Positions 1 to 5,005 of a stretch of 5,313 nt of DNA are shown here, piece by piece (the first letter of the stretch is position 1; every line of letters starts with the position of its first letter). The stretch is from Phycisphaeraceae bacterium. Lineage in GTDB: Bacteria; Planctomycetota; Phycisphaerae; Phycisphaerales; Phycisphaeraceae. The position numbers were made by a program, and so were the translations under genes. The stretch spans positions 1 through 5,313 of the forward strand of contig SKPT01000275.1 of assembly GCA_007119405.1 (NCBI GenBank), in the 5' to 3' direction. The notes under the pieces were generated by a model. It was not told where the DNA came from, searched no databases, and worked only from the letters and a program-made list of their open reading frames with translations.

Positions 1-1
1 G

Positions 2-826
2 CCTGGCGGAACATCCCCAACTCGGAAGCCAGACACCACAGTTGATGCGAAGAAGGCGGTGTGGGATGTGGTTGATGAGCTTGTGGCGATTCATGGTTCG
101 ACACTGGTATCCAAGCGACGGAAGACGCTCTACTACGACGATTACGGCCGCGAGATCACAGATGACTGGGTGACGGAGTTGTACTACTTTTACGACAACA
201 TCGTTGACCCGGCGCTGGTCACCCGGGGCCTGCGGAAGCAGATGGAGGCCATGGAATCTGACTATGCACAGAATCACAGCGAGGATGAACACGTTCAGCA
301 ATTCCTTGAATCACACGGGAGCATTTCTGGATACTCACAACTCGCCATTCTGTTTCGCATCGCAGAGGTGGTGGAGTATCTCGATTCTGGCATAGAGCCC
401 CACCAGCCTGACGTGTCTGAGATGTCGCCCAGTGAATTTGAACGGCACTGCGCGGATGTGTTAAAGGCGGCTGGATGGGACACACGTGTGGTGGCCGGGC
501 CCGGTGATCAAGGCGTCGATGTAGTTGCTTCTCGGGGTGACAAAGTTGCCGTCTTTCAGTGCAAGCTGTACCAGTCTCCGGTGGGTAACAAGCCGGTCCA
601 GGAGGTTCATGCCGGCCGACTATTCTACGATGCCGACGTTGCAGCGGTCGTCACAAACGCTGAGTATACGACCGGAGCACGCATCGCCGCGAAACAAACT
701 GGTGTGTTGCTAATCCACGATATGGACTTGCATGAGTTTACACCGGACACCCTCCTGCCAAAGGACACACGGAGTACAGGAACTGGCGATAAGGAGACTA
801 CTAATGAACAGACGAGTGAGGGATGA
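2..826 (+). CDS. Mrr-type restriction endonuclease-like protein, 5' partial
   Basis: This is a predicted DNA-cleaving protein of the Mrr_cat group in the PD-(D/E)xK nuclease fold. The C-terminal half carries the family pattern. A helix with SPSEFE is followed by GPGDQGVD, with Asp codons at 506-508 and 518-520. Next comes the FQCK strand, with the catalytic Lys codon at 563-565, and then the conserved stretch around AVVTN and GVLLIH. The N-terminal part is rich in Tyr, Asp and charged residues (YYDDYG, LYYFYD) and I do not recognise it; it may be a specificity or partner domain. A GTG at 59 could serve as a start, but the frame has no stop back to position 2 and the residues there (DAKKAVWDVVDEL) read as continuous protein. 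I therefore treat the gene as cut by the left edge, with 274 codons visible. Its 3' end overlaps the next gene. Whether it acts in restriction, defence or repair is not shown. Confidence 0.8.
   Translation, partial: PGGTSPTRKPDTTVDAKKAVWDVVDELVAIHGSTLVSKRRKTLYYDDYGREITDDWVTELYYFYDNIVDPALVTRGLRKQMEAMESDYAQNHSEDEHVQQFLESHGSISGYSQLAILFRIAEVVEYLDSGIEPHQPDVSEMSPSEFERHCADVLKAAGWDTRVVAGPGDQGVDVVASRGDKVAVFQCKLYQSPVGNKPVQEVHAGRLFYDADVAAVVTNAEYTTGARIAAKQTGVLLIHDMDLHEFTPDTLLPKDTRSTGTGDKETTNEQTSEG
791..796 (+). promoter_or_regulatory. Ribosome binding site inside the nuclease gene
   Basis: AAGGAG lies 7 bases before the ATG at 804 and within the last codons of the nuclease gene. It decides the start of the lipoprotein gene and suggests that both are translated from one message. 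Confidence 0.65.
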
Positions 827-1196
827 TGTGATTATGTGCTGCTTGGGACTGGCTGCGGCTGTACTCGGTGGTTGTGCTATGCCGCAGTCAGCAATCGAAG
901 ACGCCGATTTCGGCCCTCCGCCGGTTGGTTATGAGCAGCACATCATTGACTATTTCGATGCCATACTGATCGACCCGGAATCGGCGCGTTATGAGTTTGA
1001 AACTCCCTACAAGGCCGGGACCTATAGAGGATTGTTGGCTGGTGGGGGGTGGATATTTGGCTGGGCGGTAGATATGACCGTCAATTCGAAGAACAGGATG
1101 GGCGGCTACGTCGGCCGGCAGAGGAACACGTTCTTTTTCCACGATGGTGATAGGATGACGCGGGACCGATTCGATCGGGTGCAAAGGGTCGAATAA
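804..1196 (+). CDS. Predicted small lipoprotein of unknown function
   Basis: This 130-residue protein has a lipoprotein signal peptide: a short basic N-terminus (MNRRVR), a hydrophobic stretch at about residues 10-21, and the lipobox LGGC with the lipidated Cys at residue 24. The mature part would be anchored to a membrane. The mature domain reads like a conserved family, with a YFDAILIDPESARYEF segment, a glycine-rich hydrophobic patch (LLAGGGWIFGW) and GGYVGRQ near the end. I cannot name the family. A longer frame opens upstream at 732, but the ATG at 804 has a good ribosome binding site 7 bases before it and begins exactly at the signal peptide. The gene overlaps the nuclease gene by 23 bases, which points to an operon and perhaps coupled translation. 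A functional link to the nuclease is inference only. The lipoprotein call is firm; the role is unknown. Confidence 0.75.
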   Translation: MNRRVRDDVIMCCLGLAAAVLGGCAMPQSAIEDADFGPPPVGYEQHIIDYFDAILIDPESARYEFETPYKAGTYRGLLAGGGWIFGWAVDMTVNSKNRMGGYVGRQRNTFFFHDGDRMTRDRFDRVQRVE

Positions 1197-1420
1197 TTGT
1201 TGACGTCACGCAGGCACAGACAACAACTTCCCAGCCACGCCGGGGAGAGGAATAGGGGGCGGCCTCTTTTCAAGAGTCGGTCCGTCGATTCGAGAAGTTT
1301 AAACAGCATGGGTGATGTACCACACGATGCGAGCAGGTTGTGCTACCTTGCTCGTGGGTAAGGCCAGCAACGGGAGGGCTGCCAGCCAAAATCGGGAATA
1401 TCGGTTTTGAAAGGGATGCC
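1197..1420 (+). other. Intergenic region before the 96-residue gene
   Basis: I see no convincing gene in these 224 bases. They hold a short imperfect hairpin at 1330-1354 (listed separately), a weak CTCTT/AAGAG stem at 1264-1276, and GGCTG-C-CAGCC at 1377-1387. No terminator with a T run follows the lipoprotein gene. No promoter with good -35 and -10 boxes stands out, though one must lie here if the next gene has its own transcript. Confidence 0.5.
1330..1354 (+). repeat. Imperfect hairpin upstream of the 96-residue gene
   Basis: CGAGCAGGT at 1330-1338 can pair with ACCTTGCTCG at 1345-1354, leaving one bulged base and a 6-base loop. It lies about 67 bases before the ATG at 1421 and could be in a 5' leader. 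No T run follows, so it does not look like a terminator. It may be chance. Confidence 0.35.
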
Positions 1421-1711
1421 ATGACTACCGATGAACGTCTTGCGTTTCTTGTCGCCAACTCGCGGGCTTTGACCTTTACCGAGGGTTACGCCCCTGATAA
1501 GTCGTCGGTGTCCACGGCGAAGCCGGGTGAGAGCATTTTCAAAGGTATCAGCAAAGCAGCACCGGCACGTCCCCTAGCTCAAGCCGATCACGGGCTTTTC
1601 CATGTTGAGTTAACGTCACGCGAATATGACGTTCAACGGTTCACGGGTCCAACTATCAGTGAGGCGTTGGAAAAGGCGTGCCGCTGGGTTGAAGAACACA
1701 CACCGCAATAA
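1421..1711 (+). CDS. Hypothetical protein, 96 residues
   Basis: I do not recognise this protein. The middle is low in complexity and probably flexible (KPGESIF, KAAPARPLAQ). The C-terminal third looks folded: a strand-like segment (LFHVELTS, YDVQRFTG) is followed by a helix, ISEALEKACRWVEEH, of the kind found in many small phage and host proteins with a 'G-T-x-x-EAL' pattern. No signal peptide or membrane segment is visible. The ATG at 1421 is preferred because AAGGGA at 1411-1416 precedes it. A GTG at 1340 in the same frame would add 27 residues of unlikely sequence overlapping the upstream hairpin. Base composition matches the two genes to its left and differs from the right half. It is the last gene before the compositional junction. 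Confidence 0.6.
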   Translation: MTTDERLAFLVANSRALTFTEGYAPDKSSVSTAKPGESIFKGISKAAPARPLAQADHGLFHVELTSREYDVQRFTGPTISEALEKACRWVEEHTPQ

Positions 1712-1716
1712 CCGCA

Positions 1717-1741
1717 GGGGCCGGAAAAGGGGGGGCCGGAA
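1717..1741 (+). repeat. Short direct repeat GGGGCCGGAA, two copies
   Basis: Two copies of GGGGCCGGAA lie at 1717-1726 and 1732-1741, 15 bases apart from start to start, just after the stop of the 96-residue gene. The purpose is unknown. Low-complexity G-rich DNA may explain it. Confidence 0.4.
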
Positions 1742-1791
1742 CAGGCGACGGGATTCATTTCTGATGCCGCCCGATGTGCTGGCAACGGGTG

Positions 1792-1827
1792 CCACTGACA
1801 AGCGCAGTCCGCGGAGCTTGTCAGTGG
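1792..1827. repeat. Perfect 12-bp inverted repeat with palindromic core
   Basis: CCACTGACAAGC at 1792-1803 is matched exactly by GCTTGTCAGTGG at 1816-1827. The 12-base spacer ends in TCCGCGGA (1808-1815), itself a palindrome. The repeat would form a stable hairpin in RNA or single-stranded DNA. No T run follows on either strand, so it is not a standard intrinsic terminator. It lies 80 bases after the stop of the 96-residue gene and at the compositional junction. It could be an mRNA 3' end structure, a protein binding site or a recombination site. The sequence does not decide. Confidence 0.7.
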
Positions 1828-1904
1828 TCCCCTCCGCGCGAGCACACCCCACCCCCACTAACCCAAAACCATCAGGTTCATCTGACCTCAGACGGCACGC
1901 GAAG

Positions 1905-2054
1905 CTCTGCGCTCTGCGCCGCGGGGTCGATTGGAATCACGTTAATGTCGAGACCCCCCAGGAGACGGAGCGGCGTCGGCGCTCCTTCGACCGCTACGCG
2001 ACGGCAAGGCGGAGCACGATCGCCCGCATCGAGGGCGGGCGGGTGGTGGCGTAG
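1905..2054 (+). pseudogene. Codon-biased reading frame, possible 3' gene remnant
   Basis: The plus frame ending at the TAG of 2052-2054 has strong G/C bias at third positions from about 1905 on, like the genes to its right. It encodes a charged, Arg-rich tail (ETERRRRSFDRYATARR, then TIARIEGGRVVA). Further upstream the frame stays open, with an ATG at 1764, but the codon bias disappears and the peptide looks non-coding. The 1764 start would also place the 12-bp inverted repeat inside the gene. I see no good start near 1905. The simplest reading is the 3' end of a gene whose 5' part was lost at the junction. A short intact gene from 1764 (96 residues) or plain chance are alternatives. No family is recognised. 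Confidence 0.3.
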
Positions 2055-2078
2055 ATTGGTCATGGATTTGAGGTCTCA

Positions 2079-2115
2079 CCGCCCGCGGTTCCCCGGCGCG
2101 TGCCGGGGCGGGCGG
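2079..2115 (+). repeat. Bulged GC-rich hairpin next to the terminator
   Basis: CCGCCCG (2079-2085) pairs with CGGGCGG (2109-2115), and CCCCGGC (2091-2097) pairs with GCCGGGG (2102-2108) around a GCGT loop. Only CGGTT at 2086-2090 is left unpaired. The 14 perfect base pairs end 4 bases before the terminator stem. It may stabilise the 3' end of the transcript or be part of a small RNA. Confidence 0.6.
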
Positions 2116-2119
2116 ATTC

Positions 2120-2151
2120 GCCCCCGTCGGCTCGTGCTGGCGGGGGCTTTT
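2120..2151 (+). terminator. Intrinsic terminator, plus strand
   Basis: GCCCCCG at 2120-2126 pairs with CGGGGGC at 2141-2147. The stem continues inward through TCGGC/GCTGG, with two G-U pairs, to a TCGT loop, and TTTT follows at 2148-2151. It stops transcripts coming from the left, possibly from the frame ending at 2054. Its last T is the first base of the reverse-complement stop codon of the convergent minus-strand gene, so the two transcription units meet without spare DNA. Read on the minus strand it lacks a T run after the stem. Confidence 0.75.
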
Positions 2152-2795
2152 CATTCGCGCCACACCGCCGGCGGGACTCGCTCGCCCAGCCATTGCTCCA
2201 TCGCCGGCAACGCATCATCGCCGAGCACGATCCGCGGCGAGCCGGCGGCGGACGCTGACACGCTGAGCCGGCCGATCGGCGCGATACGCTGGAGCTGGCG
2301 GCCGAGGCGGCGGAGCGTGGTGGCGTTGTTGCCGGGGATCTTCAGGGCCGAGACCTTGCCCGGGGCGGTCAGCCCTGAGACCAACCACATGGCCGCGGTG
2401 CGCTCTGTGAGCACCAGGTCCGTCGGCGTAGTGGCGCGGCCGTTGTGAGACCATCGCCTGACGGCGGGCACATACCGCCAGTCGAACGCGCTCGCGTAGT
2501 TGAGTCGCCCGACCGTGCGCGGCCCGCTGACACATCGCATTTCGATGTCGTGCGCGGCGAGCAGCAGCACCACCCATGTAAGCGCTGGGCGCCGCGCGTC
2601 ACCGCGCGCAACGACGATCCGCGCAGTCGCCTGGACCTCAGTGGCACCGGGCTCCGCGTGAGCGCCGGAGAGCATCAGCCCGTCGAGCAGTTCAATCACG
2701 TCTTCGAACCAGACGCTGTGATGGCCGGCCTGCATGGACTCGACGACGGCTTTGACGCGCTCGACCGGCACGGCGGGGGCGGCGGACGTGGACAT
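2151..2795 (-). CDS. Unrecognised protein, 214 residues
   Basis: I do not recognise the family. The frame has the strong third-position G/C bias expected of a real gene in this part of the window, while the overlapping plus frames do not look like protein. Features seen are a helical N-terminus (VERVKAVVES), WFEDVIELLDGL at about 29-40, a hydrophobic stretch ALTWVVLLLA at 71-80 that is too short and too close to charged residues for a clear membrane segment, RYVPAVRRW at 107-115, and a basic helix LRRLGRQLQR at 161-170. No signal peptide is visible. The ATG at 2795 gives a sensible start. A GTG at 2855 would add 20 residues. Neither has a clear ribosome binding site. The gene diverges from the phage-like run and converges on the terminator to its left, a position often taken by lysogeny or regulatory genes, but that is inference. 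Confidence 0.65.
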   Translation of the reverse strand: MSTSAAPAVPVERVKAVVESMQAGHHSVWFEDVIELLDGLMLSGAHAEPGATEVQATARIVVARGDARRPALTWVVLLLAAHDIEMRCVSGPRTVGRLNYASAFDWRYVPAVRRWSHNGRATTPTDLVLTERTAAMWLVSGLTAPGKVSALKIPGNNATTLRRLGRQLQRIAPIGRLSVSASAAGSPRIVLGDDALPAMEQWLGERVPPAVWRE

Positions 2796-2968
2796 GGCGT
2801 GGGGGGATTGCCGGCGGGCCTCAACACCAGCGGGGCGATGCCCAAAGCGTATCACGGCGGCGATTTCTTACTACCCCACGCCCGCCCCAGGCGGCAGCAC
2901 GGTCAAAGCCCCGCCCGAAACCCGGACGCGACACGGGCGATTCTGGGGCGTTTGGCGCGGGCGCCGGC

Positions 2969-2988
2969 AGTGTCAAACACCCGACACT
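2969..2988. promoter_or_regulatory. Operator-like inverted repeat
   Basis: AGTGTC (2969-2974) and GACACT (2983-2988) are exact inverted copies around 8 bases. GTGT-CAA-ACAC (2970-2980) is nested within it. The position, between divergent genes and 70 bases before a small DNA-binding protein gene, fits an operator for that protein. Binding is inferred, not shown. Confidence 0.35.
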
Positions 2989-3046
2989 CCGCACCGCCGC
3001 CCGGACCTTCCCGCACCCTGCCCGCCAATCCCCCGACGCCACCAGC

Positions 3047-3052
3047 AGGAGG
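3047..3052 (+). promoter_or_regulatory. Strong ribosome binding site
   Basis: AGGAGG lies 5 bases before the ATG at 3058. It fixes the start of the helix-turn-helix gene, although the same frame stays open upstream to 2734. Confidence 0.75.
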
Positions 3053-3057
3053 CCCGC

Positions 3058-3270
3058 ATGAGCTTTGAACCCAACATCATCAGCGTCCCGCAGCTCGCCT
3101 CCCGGCTGGCGCAGACCGAGCGCCAGGTGAGGTACCTCATCGAGCAGCAGGGCATCGAGCCCGTCGGACAGCTCGGCAGCGCGAACGTGTACCCGGTCGA
3201 GACGATCGGCCGGCTGGAGAAGATCCTCGACGCCCGAGCCGCGCGCCGGCGCGAGGCCGCCGCAACGTAG
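3058..3270 (+). CDS. Small helix-turn-helix DNA-binding protein
   Basis: This 70-residue protein has the layout of a MerR/excisionase-like winged helix. The pattern VPQLASRLAQTERQVRYLIE (about residues 10-29) reads as helix, turn and recognition helix. It is followed by a wing-like GIEPVGQLGSANVYPVE and a last helix ending in a basic tail (RAARRRE). Proteins of this shape act as small phage regulators, excisionases, or the DNA-recognition part of small terminase subunits. The position directly before the protease of a head module keeps the terminase idea open, but at 70 residues it is short for a terminase subunit. The start is set by AGGAGG 5 bases upstream. It ends in TAG, and the downstream protease gene lies in the same reading frame with no further stop between them. 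Confidence 0.7.
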   Translation: MSFEPNIISVPQLASRLAQTERQVRYLIEQQGIEPVGQLGSANVYPVETIGRLEKILDARAARRREAAAT

Positions 3271-3331
3271 ATGGCTCCCGCCGGCGGCGCGGGCTCGGTG
3301 CGGCTCGTGGTCGCTCCTTGGAATTGGGGTT

Positions 3332-3344
3332 CGGTGTCACACCG
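3332..3344. repeat. Palindrome CGGTGTCACACCG
   Basis: Perfect 6-bp arms surround one central base in the gap between the helix-turn-helix gene and the protease gene. The core GTGT-C-ACAC resembles the nested repeat at 2970-2980 (GTGT-CAA-ACAC), but the spacing differs. It is either a second binding site or chance. Confidence 0.3.
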
Positions 3345-3378
3345 CGCCGCCGGCATTTTCGACCTCAACCCCTCACGC

Positions 3379-3384
3379 AAGGGA
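3379..3384 (+). promoter_or_regulatory. Ribosome binding site choosing the protease start
   Basis: AAGGGA lies 6 bases before the ATG at 3391. This favours that start over the in-frame ATG at 3271, which follows the previous stop directly and has no such site at a usable distance. Confidence 0.55.
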
Positions 3385-3390
3385 CAACCG

Positions 3391-3957
3391 ATGAGCGATC
3401 GACGCATGTACCTGAACGCCCCCTTCACGGCCGAAGCCCTCGTCCCCTCCAGCACCGACCCGCGCACGCTCGACATGCGCGTGCTGCGGGTTGGCAGCTA
3501 CCGTCACCCTCGCGCCGGATGGGAGCTGGCCGTTGACCAGCAGCGGCTCGTCCGCATGGCCGAGACGACCAACTCGATGATCGCGGCCGGCGTCGCGCCG
3601 GACATCACGGTCGACCATGGCCAGAGCGCTCGCGACAAGCTCGGCGCGATCGTCGGGGCGAAGGTGGATGGCGATTGGCTGGTGCTCAGCCACCGCTTCG
3701 CGGACGACGAATCACTCGCCCTCGCCCGCCGCGTGGGCAATGTGTCGGTGGAGATCGAGCCCGACCTGGTGGACGGCAAGGGCCGGCACTGGGCGGACGC
3801 GATCATGGCCAGCTCGCTCGTGCGCAACCCGATCGTCCCGGGCCAGAGCAACGAGCGCATGGCGGCCAGCTACCACAGCGGCGACGTGCACGGCACCCGC
3901 CCCAGCCCCGAAGCGAAGAAGGCCGCGGCCGACTTGGCGTGGGGGCATCGCTACTGA
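3391..3957 (+). CDS. Phage prohead protease, Mu gpI-like
   Basis: This 188-residue protein is probably the serine protease that matures the capsid precursor and scaffold. The order of elements matches the Mu I-type family. ITVDHGQ holds a likely catalytic His at residue 76. Then comes a G-A-I-V-G-x-K-V-D-G-D-W stretch ending in a strand of the mature fold. NVSVEIEP follows, with a likely nucleophile Ser at 119 and nearby Glu 121, matching the EYRYISP region of the family. Last is IMASSLVRNPIVPG, in the place of the family's ALTNNPA loop. The protein is shorter than Mu gpI itself, which fits a protease domain without the attached scaffold region. The two catalytic residues are assigned by pattern, not alignment. 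Start at ATG 3391 with AAGGGA upstream. It is followed after 68 bases by a coiled-coil gene on the same strand. Confidence 0.6.
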   Translation: MSDRRMYLNAPFTAEALVPSSTDPRTLDMRVLRVGSYRHPRAGWELAVDQQRLVRMAETTNSMIAAGVAPDITVDHGQSARDKLGAIVGAKVDGDWLVLSHRFADDESLALARRVGNVSVEIEPDLVDGKGRHWADAIMASSLVRNPIVPGQSNERMAASYHSGDVHGTRPSPEAKKAAADLAWGHRY

Positions 3958-3968
3958 TCGCCACGAGT

Positions 3969-3987
3969 CGAACGTAACCGCCGTTCG
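3969..3987 (+). repeat. Small inverted repeat after the protease gene
   Basis: CGAACG (3969-3974) and CGTTCG (3982-3987) pair around a 7-base loop, 12 bases after the protease stop. No T run follows, so it is at best a weak processing or attenuation hairpin within the run. Confidence 0.3.
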
Positions 3988-4025
3988 CGGACCTGACGGC
4001 ACTATGTCACCACCGGAGCCCCGCT

Positions 4026-4556
4026 ATGACGAGCATCGTTGACGAAGTAATCGGCAAGCCGCAGCCCCGCGCGGAGCTGTTCGACGAGTATCGCGAGCTG
4101 CTGCGCCCCGGCCGCGAACACGCCGCCGGCGACGTCGGCCGGCTCAAGCAACTCATGCGCGCGCTCGACATCAGCGGCGAGCAGATGCGTGCGCACGCCC
4201 AGGCGCTCGCCGACGTGGCCGAGCTTGAGGCGTCCCTCGCCGGCGAAGCTGAGGCGAAGGCCAAGGCCGAGCAGGCGGGCAGGGCGTGGCGCGAGCACGA
4301 GGAGGAGACCAAGCGCATCGTGCAGCAGCGGGAGCGCGAGGAAGGCGAGCTGCGCGTCAACGCGATGGGCTTGCGGGAGAAGGCCGAGGCGTTCACCCGC
4401 ACCCGCCAGAACATCGGCAAGCTGCGGCGGCAGCATCGCGAGCTGTTCGGCGAGCAGGAGCCCGAGGCCGCGCCCGAGCCACACCACATTGGGCAGGAGG
4501 TGGCGCGCCACCCCGACCCACCGCCGCCGATCACCACGCCCGCGACGTTCGCGTAA
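4026..4556 (+). CDS. Coiled-coil protein in phage head module, possible scaffold
   Basis: This 176-residue protein has no recognised family. From about residue 55 to 142 it is nearly all Ala, Glu, Arg, Lys and Gln in a pattern expected of a long coiled coil (AELEASLAGEAEAKAKAEQ, then REHEEETKRIVQQRE). The tail from about 145 is proline-rich (PDPPPPITTP) and probably disordered. Such a protein placed just after a prohead protease could be a scaffold or head-assembly helper, but that rests only on shape and position. The start has GGAG at 4015-4018, 7 bases before the ATG. A 319-codon open frame on the minus strand covers this gene and the next. It is rich in Leu, Gly and Val and is best explained as a shadow of GC-rich coding DNA. 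Confidence 0.65.
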   Translation: MTSIVDEVIGKPQPRAELFDEYRELLRPGREHAAGDVGRLKQLMRALDISGEQMRAHAQALADVAELEASLAGEAEAKAKAEQAGRAWREHEEETKRIVQQREREEGELRVNAMGLREKAEAFTRTRQNIGKLRRQHRELFGEQEPEAAPEPHHIGQEVARHPDPPPPITTPATFA

Positions 4557-4580
4557 CCCGCCCCAGCCACCACCACCACC

Positions 4581-4585
4581 GAGGT
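4581..4585 (+). promoter_or_regulatory. Ribosome binding site of the 133-residue gene
   Basis: GAGGT lies 7 bases before the ATG at 4593, just after a CCACC-type short repeat at about 4566-4580. Confidence 0.5.
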
Positions 4586-4592
4586 ACCCGCC

Positions 4593-4994
4593 ATGACATC
4601 CGCACCCGCCAACCCCACCAAGCCCGAGCAGGACGAAGGCCCCACGCCCCGCGAGCGTCTGCTCGACGCCTACGCCGAAGCGATCGCCGACGAGGCCCGC
4701 GGCGCTCCGGACGGCGCGGCGCGCTGGCTGCGTCTGCGTGATCTGCGCGAAGCGTTGGGCGTGGACCTGCCCACCATGCTCGAGCACGTCGACATCGTGC
4801 ACGAGGCGCAGCGCCAGGCAGGCGACGCCGCGTACAGCGTCACGCGCCACACGCAGTTCCCCGCCGACGATCCTCGCCGCGAGCAGCAGCAGGCCGAGCG
4901 CGAGCAGGCCCGGCAGCGCGGCCGCGACGCGATCGAGCAGCTTGGCGAGCTCGCGCCGCACGTGATGGCGTGCGTGCCTGGCCTCGTCGCCTGA
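4593..4994 (+). CDS. Hypothetical protein in phage-like run, 133 residues
   Basis: I do not recognise this protein. Residues 1-20 are Pro- and charge-rich and probably flexible. A helical middle at about 20-80 includes RERLLDAYAEAIADEA and WLRLRDLREALGVDLPTMLEHVDIVHEA, the latter with the look of a small folded helical domain. A Gln/Arg/Glu-rich helix covers 94-118 (REQQQAEREQARQRG). It has no membrane segment or signal. It sits 36 bases after the coiled-coil gene and 11 bases before the tail-completion gene, so all are likely co-transcribed. A role in head-tail joining or assembly is suggested by position only. Confidence 0.6.
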   Translation: MTSAPANPTKPEQDEGPTPRERLLDAYAEAIADEARGAPDGAARWLRLRDLREALGVDLPTMLEHVDIVHEAQRQAGDAAYSVTRHTQFPADDPRREQQQAEREQARQRGRDAIEQLGELAPHVMACVPGLVA

Positions 4995-5005
4995 CAGGAT
5001 CCCTC

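Larger units (their letters stand above)
1712..2150 (+). other. Junction region without an assigned complete gene
   Basis: This 439-base stretch separates the moderate-GC left block from the GC-rich right block. From left to right it holds a 10-base direct repeat GGGGCCGGAA (1717-1726 and 1732-1741), the perfect 12-bp inverted repeat at 1792-1827, a C-rich stretch around 1845-1870, a short codon-biased reading frame ending at 2054, and two consecutive GC-rich hairpins ending in a T run. I found no tRNA, no integron attC core sites and no transposase. Confidence 0.5.
2796..3057. other. Divergent intergenic region
   Basis: These 262 bases lie between the minus-strand gene and the helix-turn-helix gene and should hold promoters for both directions. 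I could not pick convincing -35/-10 boxes. The region contains the operator-like repeat at 2969-2988 and a GGCGC-GG-GCGCC palindrome at 2954-2965. Plus frames through it are open but look non-coding. Confidence 0.5.

Noticed and set aside
1201..1208. TGACGTCA palindrome after the lipoprotein gene
   Set aside because: An 8-bp palindrome occurs often by chance, and no second copy or promoter is placed to use it.
1197..1870. Integron gene cassettes (short unknown genes with hairpins between them)
   Set aside because: No pair of GTTRRRY and RYYYAAC core sites was found around the hairpins, and no integrase is present.
1774..2448. 224-codon plus frame across the junction and the minus-strand gene
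   Set aside because: Its translation is Arg/Pro/Ser-rich with no domain pattern, and it runs through the terminator and into the better-supported minus gene.
2445..3068. 207-codon plus frame opposite the minus-strand gene
   Set aside because: Low-complexity His/Gly/Pro/Arg content marks it as a shadow. The opposite strand has the coding bias.
3271..3390. ATG at 3271 as start of the protease
   Set aside because: It has no ribosome binding site at a usable distance, and the added 40 residues do not look like protein of this family. ATG 3391 has AAGGGA upstream.
4566..4580. CCACC/CAC short tandem repeat as a microsatellite or binding site
   Set aside because: It is only about 15 bases in a C-rich gap and needs no special explanation.
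4002..4961. 319-codon open frame on the minus strand
   Set aside because: It covers two plus-strand genes that have ribosome binding sites and plausible protein. Its Leu/Gly/Val-rich translation is typical of the antisense of GC-rich coding DNA.
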